This document shows positions 38,859 through 44,504 of a DNA stretch of 44,504 nt, one piece after another. Each line of letters starts with the position of its first letter. Position 1 is the first letter of the stretch. A program made the translations under genes and the position numbers. The notes under the pieces are model-generated. The model had not been told where the DNA came from and did no database searches. It saw only the letters and a program-made list of their open reading frames with translations. The stretch spans positions 1 through 44,504 of IMG/VR virus record IMGVR_UViG_3300013131_000079. One strand, given 5' to 3'. The DNA comes from a virus.

Positions 38859-38887
38859 TTGAGTATTACTTATAAGTAATTTTATAT
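38859..38887 (+). promoter_or_regulatory. Rightward promoter with perfect palindrome in its spacer
   Basis: TTGAGT at 38859-38864 and TTATAT at 38882-38887 are 17 nt apart. Sixteen of those 17 nt (38865-38880) are the perfect palindrome ATTACTTATAAGTAAT. An operator in this place would block RNA polymerase directly. It faces the small gene at 39045 and the fibre module. Confidence 0.6.
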
Positions 38888-38941
38888 AACACTATTAAGA
38901 AAATTTAAAAATAACGACCTTTGTGAAATTTAACCACCAAA

Positions 38942-38998
38942 AGCAGTCTAAAAAAGAGTTTTAGATGCGAGAGCACGTGAAAAGAAGCGTGGACTGCT
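38942..38998 (+). ncRNA. Possible structured leader RNA (three-way junction)
   Basis: Outer stem AGCAGTC (38942-38948) with GACTGCT (38992-38998). Inside are a hairpin TCTAAAA/TTTTAGA (38947-38953, 38959-38965), which competes for two bases of the outer stem, and a second hairpin CACG/CGTG (38974-38977, 38988-38991). It would lie in the leader of the transcript from 38859. It is too short and lacks the arms for a tRNA. Confidence 0.3.
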
Positions 38999-39044
38999 GA
39001 AATTTAATACTGGTGTTACAATTTAGAAAATATTACAAGTAATC

Positions 39045-39203
39045 ATGCTTAAAACACGTGACAAGTCTTCAGAAATTGTTTCCTGGGAAGATATACGGAT
39101 TAGAGCTTCTCGTCTAGGTATACCAGCTTGGCAACTAGCTGAAGAGTTAGTTGTACACGATGCTGAAGGTAGACTAACTTTAAAAATTTTGAGTACTAAA
39201 TAA
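39045..39203 (+). CDS. Small hypothetical protein, 52 aa
   Basis: ATG at 39045, TAA at 39201-39203. The sequence 'MLKTRDKSSEIVSWEDIRIR', 'ASRLGIPAWQLAEELVVHDA', ending in LKILSTK, looks like a folded alpha/beta or HTH-like mini domain, with 'ASRLGIPAWQLAEELV' resembling a HTH pair. It is the first frame after the palindrome promoter, so it could be an autoregulator. No family is recognised. Confidence 0.55.
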   Translation: MLKTRDKSSEIVSWEDIRIRASRLGIPAWQLAEELVVHDAEGRLTLKILSTK

Positions 39204-39216
39204 TAGTAAAATCGAG

Positions 39217-39260
39217 TTGTTTGAGACTTTTAATTTTTATACTGGCTCAGTTAAACTGAG
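39217..39260 (+). promoter_or_regulatory. Probable fibre-module promoter with downstream inverted repeat
   Basis: TATACT at 39238-39243. The -35 is TTGTTT at 39217-39222 with 15-nt spacing, or AGTTGT at 39215 with 17 nt. Directly after the -10 is CTCAGTT-A-AACTGAG (39246-39260), an inverted repeat covering the expected start site: an operator or 5' hairpin. GGGAGG at about 39268-39273 lies rather far from the ATG at 39286. Confidence 0.45.
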
Positions 39261-39285
39261 AGATACGGGAGGGCTACGTTTGTAA

Positions 39286-40674
39286 ATGACTGAAATAAAC
39301 GTACCTTCGTGTCCTACTCACGGTTCTTTGCCTCGGGCTCTTCATAGTGAATCTTTCGAAGGCATTGTCCAAGTAGTTACAGAACTCATTGAAACGGTAA
39401 GCGGCGTGGGAACCATCAGCTATTCTCGTTGCCCTTACGGCTACAGCTATAACTTTGAGGGCGTTGTAAGAGCGTTAGAAGACTTAAATACTTCTATTAG
39501 TGGCATCAATGTTGGGTCGCCTGATCCAGCCGGTAGTGGTTTGATTGCTGGTTCTGGTATTTTTGTTTCTTTTAGCGGCGGCTACGGGATCATACAGAGC
39601 CAGATTACTCAGGTTTATCCTGGTTCTGGTATTACACCTGGTTACAGCGGTGAAGGTTCAATATTCAATGTAAATGTTCTTGGTGTGCAGGGTGTTGATG
39701 TTCTGTACAGCGGAACGTACATCACAGTTTCTGGAACTAAAGATCAAGCAGTTGCTGTTGTTAGTGGTTTGGTTGGTGGTGATGGTATTACCGTTGTCGC
39801 TAGTGGTAATACTGCTGTTATTTCGACTGATTTGATTGGTCAAGGATCTGTCAACTTCTCGTATAACGGCGCCCGTCAGGGTGTTATTTCTGGTCAAGCT
39901 CAACAATTATTAGTTGCTGGATCTGGTACAAGTGTTCGATCTAGTGGTGATTATCAAATTATTGACATTGGTGCTCTTGCGGGTAATTTTGCCAGTGTCG
40001 CTTATTCTGGTTCGTTCATTACATTTGGCGGTTCGCCTATTGCTGCTGGTTCTGGTACAAGTGTCCGCACAAGTGGTATAACTCAAATCATAGATGTTGG
40101 TGCGCTTGAAGGTGCTAACACTACAATTGTTTATTCAGGTCAGTTCTTCTCGATTGCTAGTACTGCCAGCGCCGGTGCCGCTGTGGTTACGGTTTCCGGT
40201 GATCCTGGTAATGATTTTATTGGCGGTTCCCTTTGGTTCGATCTTAATGAAGGTCGTTTATTTGTTTACGCTTCTGGTAACGGCATAACTGAACCTGATT
40301 GGTATATTGCCAACGCTGAAGCTCTTGCGATTAAGAGTGAGGTGCCTCCATCTGGTGCTGGATTAAATGCACCACCTCTCGATGGCACTATTTGGTTTAA
40401 TACTTTAATGGGTTCATTGTTTGTATACGATGCAGCAACGAGCGGATGGTATGAGTCTGCACCCTCCCGCACTCCTGTTTACGGTAATACTGCTCCTGTT
40501 GCTGCTATTGATGGCACTCTGTGGACAGATTCTACTAATAATCTTATACGTGTTTGGAATGGTACTCAATGGTCTGATGTTATTGCAAGCGGCAACCCGC
40601 CATCTCCGCCTCCGTCAGGCTTAGATAATGAAGCTGAAGGTGAGGTTATTGGCCTAATCATGGGTCTAAGCTAA
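39286..40674 (+). CDS. Tail-fibre/receptor-binding type protein
   Basis: 462 residues, ATG at 39286. A short globular N-terminus (about 1-75, with Cys in 'VPSCPTHGS' and 'SRCPYGYS') may attach to the tail. Gly/Ser-rich beta repeats follow, including a direct duplication, 'AGSGTSVRSSGDYQIIDIGA' and 'AGSGTSVRTSGITQIIDVGA'. Three LW-D-type units come next ('GGSLWFDLNEGRLFVY', 'DGTIWFNTLMGSLFVYD', 'DGTLWTDSTNNLIRVWNG'). The extreme C-terminus GEVIGLIMGLS recurs as GDAIGLIIALS at the end of the repeat fibre at 41804. It is probably an adhesion fibre or connector for it. Confidence 0.8.
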   Translation: MTEINVPSCPTHGSLPRALHSESFEGIVQVVTELIETVSGVGTISYSRCPYGYSYNFEGVVRALEDLNTSISGINVGSPDPAGSGLIAGSGIFVSFSGGYGIIQSQITQVYPGSGITPGYSGEGSIFNVNVLGVQGVDVLYSGTYITVSGTKDQAVAVVSGLVGGDGITVVASGNTAVISTDLIGQGSVNFSYNGARQGVISGQAQQLLVAGSGTSVRSSGDYQIIDIGALAGNFASVAYSGSFITFGGSPIAAGSGTSVRTSGITQIIDVGALEGANTTIVYSGQFFSIASTASAGAAVVTVSGDPGNDFIGGSLWFDLNEGRLFVYASGNGITEPDWYIANAEALAIKSEVPPSGAGLNAPPLDGTIWFNTLMGSLFVYDAATSGWYESAPSRTPVYGNTAPVAAIDGTLWTDSTNNLIRVWNGTQWSDVIASGNPPSPPPSGLDNEAEGEVIGLIMGLS

Positions 40675-40698
40675 CCTTGGGTGCCTTCTTGCTTACCC

Positions 40699-40818
40699 AT
40701 GGTCAAACCTAAAACCGCTGACTTAATTGTAAAAAAGTTAAAGAAAACGCATCAAGGGCAAGGACGTCACTCAAAACCTTCTCATGGCCGTAAACTCAGC
40801 CGTGGCCAAGGGCGCTAA
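40699..40818 (+). CDS. Small Arg/Lys/His-rich basic protein, 39 aa
   Basis: ATG at 40699, TAA at 40816-40818. The sequence 'MVKPKTADLIVKKLKKTHQG', then QGRHSKPSHGRKLSRGQGR, is strikingly basic with the GQGR motif twice (QGQGRH and RGQGR). It fills the gap between two fibre-module genes. I do not recognise it for certain. Such peptides can bind nucleic acid. A second small basic protein is at 19655. Confidence 0.55.
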   Translation: MVKPKTADLIVKKLKKTHQGQGRHSKPSHGRKLSRGQGR

Positions 40819-40845
40819 AGTTAGTAAATAGGTATAGGGTTAGCT

Positions 40846-41238
40846 GTGCTTTTATCTTTTATTGCAAAACAACCTATTAATTTAGGTAACGCAGTAACCA
40901 TTAGTACGGTTACATCTGGTCAGATAATTCCAGCTAACCCTTCCGGTTTAACTTCTGCGAGTGTTATTGGAATTTCTGTAGATACTGTAAGTTCAGGCGC
41001 TCTTTGTCGAGTTGTTACCGATGCTTCGGCTTCTGTTTATACAAATTTAATTTCAGGCACTCGTTATTTTCTCAGCCCCAGTGGTGGTTATATTGTTGAT
41101 TATCCTTCATATGTGAATGAGTTTAATCAACTTGGTTTAGCTCAAAACTATTTAACTCAACTAGGTGTCGCTATAAATTCAACATCTTTGCGAGTAAACC
41201 CAACTGAGCCAAAATTAGTTGTTAGTGGTTATCTGTAA
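40846..41238 (+). CDS. Small beta-rich fibre-associated protein
   Basis: 130 residues, GTG at 40846. 'GNAVTISTVTSGQIIPANPS', 'ASVIGISVDTVSSGALCRVV' and 'LISGTRYFLSPSGGYIVDYP' show a beta-sandwich type pattern. The 'G-x-x-Y-(Y/F)-LS-x-x-G-x-I' segment also occurs in the next gene (PGEYYYLSKFQGEIV), so the two are distant relatives. Such proteins commonly accompany fibre genes in phages as head-like or carrier domains. No family name can be given. Confidence 0.7.
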   Translation: MLLSFIAKQPINLGNAVTISTVTSGQIIPANPSGLTSASVIGISVDTVSSGALCRVVTDASASVYTNLISGTRYFLSPSGGYIVDYPSYVNEFNQLGLAQNYLTQLGVAINSTSLRVNPTEPKLVVSGYL

Positions 41239-41276
41239 GACGTTGTAGAATTAGAATCAAAGTAGGGTTGTCGTCG

Positions 41277-41792
41277 GTGACAAACAGGTCGATCTTCAAC
41301 CGTAATTACACCAGTTATCAGTCGGATGGTACGACTGTATATCTGGCAAACGGTCAAGGTGTTGTTACTAATCCTGCTCCCGAAGCAACTCTTACTGCAG
41401 GAGGAGCTTTGATTGCTGGTATGTGTGTTGCCGCCAGCGGTAATTTTGTTGTTCCTGCAATCGCTTTGAGTGGGGTTACTGCTGCTCAATTTTCTCCCGT
41501 TGGGTTTGCCTCTACAGCTGCCAGCACTGGTCAGTCTGTAGTTATAAATTTAGATGGCGTTGTGACTGTTTCAGATATAAACATAACGGCTGAGTCTGCG
41601 TTAGTTCCTGGCGAATACTATTATTTATCAAAATTTCAAGGAGAAATTGTTCGTTATTCGACTGCTTCTGGAGTTATTTCTGGTTCTGGATCGAATGCTT
41701 ATGCTGCATCTTCTCCTGTTGGTTTAGCTCTTACTGCGACTCAACTAAGCGTTGAGATTTCACCTCCTGTTCTTCTTTATACTGGAGGCTAA
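41277..41792 (+). CDS. Beta-rich fibre-associated protein, relative of the preceding one
   Basis: 171 residues from the GTG at 41277, with AGGG 9 nt upstream. A TTG at 41268 adds three residues and is less likely. 'YQSDGTTVYLANGQGVVTNP', 'LTAGGALIAGMCVAASGNFV', 'VGFASTAASTGQSVVINLDG' and 'LVPGEYYYLSKFQGEIVRYS' match the same domain plan as 40846-41238. Followed by the repeat fibre after 11 nt, so probably assembled with it. Confidence 0.7.
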   Translation: MTNRSIFNRNYTSYQSDGTTVYLANGQGVVTNPAPEATLTAGGALIAGMCVAASGNFVVPAIALSGVTAAQFSPVGFASTAASTGQSVVINLDGVVTVSDINITAESALVPGEYYYLSKFQGEIVRYSTASGVISGSGSNAYAASSPVGLALTATQLSVEISPPVLLYTGG

Positions 41793-41803
41793 GCGATAAA
41801 ATC

Positions 41804-43315
41804 ATGGCAGTACGTAGGCCGATTGTTCTTGTAAGTGGAGCTGTATCTGAGCTTCCACTTGGCGATAGCATCGTCACAACTGCTTCTGGTGGCGTTTTAA
41901 CAGCAGGCAGTGGTTTAGTTGGCGGTGGGGATACTACTCAAACTATTAGGTTAGATGTTGCATTAGCTTCTTCTGCTAGTGGCCTTATTTTTGCGGGAAC
42001 TACTCTTGCCGTAGATGGTGTCGCTTTAAAAAGATCTGCTGACGCTTTAGCCTCAGGTAATTTTGCTTTATCTGATTCAGCCACTGCTTTAGCTTCTGGT
42101 AATGCAGCACTTGTTCTTGGTTCTACGGCTTTAGCTTCTGGTAACGCCGGTCTTTCGGTTGGCGCTATTGCAGAGGCATCTGGTAACGCAGCGTTATTGG
42201 TAGCTTCCTCCGCTTTAAGTTCTGGTAATGCTGCCTTAATCATTGCCGACAGCGCTCTTGCATCTGGTAATGCTGCGGTTACCGATTCTGCTCGGGCTCT
42301 CGCATCTGGTAACGCAGCTTTATCTTTATCTAGTACCGCACTTGCCTCTGGTAATGCCGGTCTAGCTGATGCTGTTGTTGCGCTCGCTTCGGGTAATGCT
42401 GCTTTAGACCTTAGTAGTATTGCACTTGCTTCAGGTAATGCCGGGCTGAGTGTTGCTGTAACAGCTTTAAGTTCTGGCAATGCTGGACTTTCGAATGCTG
42501 TTCAAGCTCTTGCTTCTGGTAATGCTGCTTTAGTCGATTCTCAAGTTGCTCTTGCTTCTGGTATTGCGGCAGTATCGGTTTCTGTATCTGCCCTAGCTTC
42601 GGGTAATGCTGGTTTAGTTTTATCTTCTCAAGCTCTTGCTTCTGGCAATGCTGCTCTTGCAGATGCAAGCCGAGCTCTTGCTTCGGGTAATGCTGCTGTT
42701 GTTCTTTCTAATACTGCTGTTGCTTCTGGCGCAGCCGCTATTGCTCTTTCAGACATTGCCCTCGCCTCTGGTTTAGCAGCTCAGGCAGTTGCCGATAAAG
42801 CTTTAGCTTCTGGTAATGCTGCAATATCAATTTCTTTAAATGCTCTGGCTTCTGGTAACGCAGGTCTTTCTGTTGCTTCAACAGCACTTGCTTCTGGCAA
42901 TGCAGCAGTATTAGTTGGTGTTAGTGCTTTAGCTTCTGGAAATGCTGGTATTTCTATCGGTTTAGCAGCTCTTGCCTCTGGTAATGCTGCTGGTGCTGCT
43001 GCAAGTGTCGCCTTATCCTCTGGTAACGCTGGTATTTCTTTGGGGCTGACGGCTCTTGTTTCCGGAAATGCCGCTCTCATTACGGCGGCAACGGCACAAG
43101 CTTCTGGTGATGCAGGTCTTTCGGTCGGTGCCGTCGCTTTGAGTTCGGGTAACGCCGCGATCAGCGTGGCGAACACCGCTCTTGCTTCTGGCAACGCAGC
43201 TTTGACTATTGTTCCAGCTGCTCAAGCATCCGGTAACGCCGCATTGGCGCTTTATTTTGCTAACCCCGGTTTATCTCAGGGTGATGCCATAGGTTTAATT
43301 ATCGCCCTTTCGTAA
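41804..43315 (+). CDS. Tail-fibre protein with 29 exact 14-residue repeats
   Basis: 503 residues, ATG at 41804. Residues 1-80 form an N-terminal head with 'GGVLTAGSGLVGGGDTTQTI', a motif of phage fibres. Residues 81-486 are 29 consecutive 14-residue repeats of the type ALASGNAALVLGST, with no insertion or deletion. Residues 487-503 end in GDAIGLIIALS, shared with the fibre protein at 39286. A period of 14 (two heptads) fits a trimeric coiled coil; the S-G-N turn would also fit a beta-solenoid like YadA heads. Likely an extended fibre shaft; the receptor is unknown. Followed 1 nt later by a paralogue. Confidence 0.85.
   Translation: MAVRRPIVLVSGAVSELPLGDSIVTTASGGVLTAGSGLVGGGDTTQTIRLDVALASSASGLIFAGTTLAVDGVALKRSADALASGNFALSDSATALASGNAALVLGSTALASGNAGLSVGAIAEASGNAALLVASSALSSGNAALIIADSALASGNAAVTDSARALASGNAALSLSSTALASGNAGLADAVVALASGNAALDLSSIALASGNAGLSVAVTALSSGNAGLSNAVQALASGNAALVDSQVALASGIAAVSVSVSALASGNAGLVLSSQALASGNAALADASRALASGNAAVVLSNTAVASGAAAIALSDIALASGLAAQAVADKALASGNAAISISLNALASGNAGLSVASTALASGNAAVLVGVSALASGNAGISIGLAALASGNAAGAAASVALSSGNAGISLGLTALVSGNAALITAATAQASGDAGLSVGAVALSSGNAAISVANTALASGNAALTIVPAAQASGNAALALYFANPGLSQGDAIGLIIALS
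42044..43261 (+). repeat. 42-bp coding repeat array, 29 units
   Basis: Each 42-bp unit encodes one ALASGNAAxxxxxx repeat. The DNA varies by synonymous and variable-position changes between units, so the array is old or under selection rather than a recent expansion. Reading frames on the other strand are a by-product of this repeat. Confidence 0.9.
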
Positions 43316-43316
43316 G

Positions 43317-44504
43317 ATGGCAACCTACCGCAGCCTTATATTCTCCGGTGGATTTATTTCTGAAGCAACTAATGCTGATGAAGTATCTGTTTTAGGTGAT
43401 TTACTTGCGGGTAGTGGTTTAGGCAATCAAGTTTTACCTTTAGGTGTTAATAATTTTATAGCTACAAGTGTAAGCTCTGTATCTGTTTCTAGTGGTTTAG
43501 TTATTAATTCTGCTGGAAAATTAAGTTTAGATGGTAAAGATTTAGCAGATTCTCAGACCGCTTTAAATTCCGGCGTGGCCGCAAGTGCCGCAGCTGCTGT
43601 TGCTCTGGCCTCTGGTGTTTTCGCCTCAAACTTATCTGTATCTGCTTTAGCTTCTGGTAACTCAGCAATTAGTGTATCCTTATCTTCATTAAGTACAGCT
43701 AATAATGCTATAAGTTCAGGTTTATACGCGGCTTCATCAGGGAATTTAGCTGTATCTACTGCTTTTACAGCTTTAAACTCTGGTAATGCAGCTTTAGTAG
43801 ATAGTTCGCAAGCTTTAGCTTCAGGTTTATCTAGTGTAACTTTAGCTAATACAGCTTCAGCTTCTGGCTACGCTGCTTCTTTTATTGCCGGCTTAGCATT
43901 GAGTTCAGGTAACGCCGCTTTATTTGATTTAAATTCAACGGTCTTATCTGGAACACAAGCGGTTATTTTATCTCAAGCTGCTATAGCTTCAGGTTATCAA
44001 GCTCAGCAGATAAGTGTTTCTTCTATCGCTTCTGGTTCAGCAGCAACTACATCTTCTGCGTTAGCCCTTGCGTCGGGTAACGCTGCTCTTGCAGACGCCA
44101 CCGTAGCGTTTGCTTCTGGCACTGCTGCTGTTACCGCTGCAAATGTAGCGTTTGCTTCTGGTACTGCTGCTGTAACGCTTGCCAGTACAGCACTTGCTTC
44201 TGGTAACGCAGCATTAGCTAATTCTGTAGATGCTCTTCAAGATTGTGAAGATGCTGTTTTAGGTAATCAATTTGTTCAGGTTTTATGTCGAGATGCGGTT
44301 TTAACCAGTAATCGAGCGATTGCTTCTGGGAGCGCTGCGATAGTTATTGCTCCCACTGCTATTGCATCAGGTCAAGCCTGTTTTGCGCCCGCTGCGATTG
44401 CCCAAGCATCAGGTAACGCCGCTCTGAGTGCAGCCGTCCCCGCCGTGGCATCAGGAAATGCGGCAATTAGTGTTGGTTTAACAGCGTTATCGTCCGGTAA
44501 TTCA
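43317..44504 (+). CDS. Second repeat fibre protein, partial (runs off window end)
   Basis: 396 residues without a stop, ATG at 43317, 1 nt after the previous stop. N-terminus 'MATYRSLIFSGGFISEATNA' parallels the plan of the 41804 protein (a head of about 80 residues with LLAGSGL and 'SAGKLSLDGKDLADSQT'). From residue 82 on it has 14-residue repeats, 22 complete units before the edge, more divergent than in the neighbour. Two adjacent units are replaced by 'ALQDCEDAVLGNQF' and 'VQVLCRDAVLTSNR', with a Cys in each and none of the SGN motif, perhaps a knob or crosslink. The C-terminus is outside the window. Confidence 0.85.
   Translation, partial: MATYRSLIFSGGFISEATNADEVSVLGDLLAGSGLGNQVLPLGVNNFIATSVSSVSVSSGLVINSAGKLSLDGKDLADSQTALNSGVAASAAAAVALASGVFASNLSVSALASGNSAISVSLSSLSTANNAISSGLYAASSGNLAVSTAFTALNSGNAALVDSSQALASGLSSVTLANTASASGYAASFIAGLALSSGNAALFDLNSTVLSGTQAVILSQAAIASGYQAQQISVSSIASGSAATTSSALALASGNAALADATVAFASGTAAVTAANVAFASGTAAVTLASTALASGNAALANSVDALQDCEDAVLGNQFVQVLCRDAVLTSNRAIASGSAAIVIAPTAIASGQACFAPAAIAQASGNAALSAAVPAVASGNAAISVGLTALSSGNS
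43560..44504 (+). repeat. 42-bp coding repeat array, 22 full units and continuing
   Basis: Same 14-residue phase as the upstream array, ending at the window edge in mid-unit (ALSSGNS). Units are more degenerate than in the first array, with one Cys-containing interruption of exactly two units. Confidence 0.8.

Larger units (their letters stand above)
38657..39044. other. Noncoding divergent control region
   Basis: 388 bp without a convincing gene. It holds the leftward promoter at 38678-38706, an AT-only 9-bp inverted repeat TTATTAAGA/TCTTAATAA (38791-38799 and 38821-38829), the rightward promoter with a palindromic spacer at 38859-38887, and a possible structured RNA at 38942-38998. It separates the leftward regulatory block from the rightward fibre module. 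Confidence 0.6.

Noticed and set aside
41938-43225. Several minus-strand open frames across the 42-bp repeats
   Set aside because: They are antisense images of the repeat (runs of ALPEA-type residues) with no independent start signals.
42044-44504. CRISPR-like reading of the regular repeats
   Set aside because: Repeat units are contiguous, in frame and without spacers; they are protein-coding fibre repeats.
1-44504. Integrase, attachment site, insertion sequence or full lysogeny module
   Set aside because: No recombinase or transposase motif and no terminal direct repeats were seen; HTH proteins alone do not show lysogeny.

Overview
The window is a segment of a tailed double-stranded DNA phage genome, cut at both ends: the first gene and the last gene run off the edges. 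Terminase, portal, scaffold-like, capsid, lysozyme and fibre genes are recognisable, and there is no ribosomal RNA or host housekeeping gene. AT-rich coding with many TTA leucine codons, a phage tRNA-Leu(UAA), and several small Cys-rich proteins that resemble proteins I associate with Synechococcus/Prochlorococcus phages suggest a cyanophage. That host call is inference. I see no tape-measure, sheath or baseplate gene and no integrase; short-tailed (podovirus-like) morphology is possible but not shown.

Layout. 1-750 (minus): two small genes under a consensus promoter. 852-5139 (plus): a 982-residue virion-type protein and three smaller genes. 5234-5947 (minus): a methyltransferase with its own terminator. 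6038-9244 (plus): small proteins, tRNA-Leu, an NrdR-like zinc ribbon, a glycosyltransferase, a second methyltransferase, a YkgJ-type Cys-cluster protein and an HTH protein. 9237-12390: a tightly packed set of small virion-type proteins ending in a candidate small terminase. 12407-14661 (minus): a GH130-like propeller enzyme and a GT4 glycosyltransferase. 14708-22498: large terminase, another glycosyltransferase, a DUF3310 protein, two tandem GT17 glycosyltransferases, then portal and a scaffold-like gene that overlap by 509 nt in different frames, closed by a terminator. 22675-23034 (minus): a candidate holin. 23097-26015: structural protein, major capsid protein and an abundant-type partner, closed by a strong terminator. 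26140-32705: zinc protein, HhH protein, then connector/tail-type proteins and a first repeat fibre. 32702-33590 (minus): a Dps-like mini-ferritin behind an excisionase-like HTH gene. 33650-35933: small genes, a GH104-like lysozyme and two virion-type genes. 35893-38656 (minus): a regulatory block with a degenerate Dam-like methyltransferase, DNA-binding candidates and an HNH-like protein, divided by a structured leader. 38657-39044: noncoding control region. 39045-44504: fibre module with three fibre-type proteins, two of which carry exact 14-residue repeats.

How it fits together. The plus strand carries the morphogenesis and attachment programme. Minus-strand islands hold regulators and accessory enzymes. 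Eight glycan- or SAM-type enzymes are interleaved with packaging and head genes, which suggests that virion proteins, or host surface glycans, are modified during assembly. The most notable points are the portal/scaffold overprint, the complete Dps ferroxidase site, the palindrome filling a promoter spacer, the hairpin-dense leader at 37197-37339, and the 14-residue repeat fibres sharing a C-terminal peptide with a neighbouring fibre protein.
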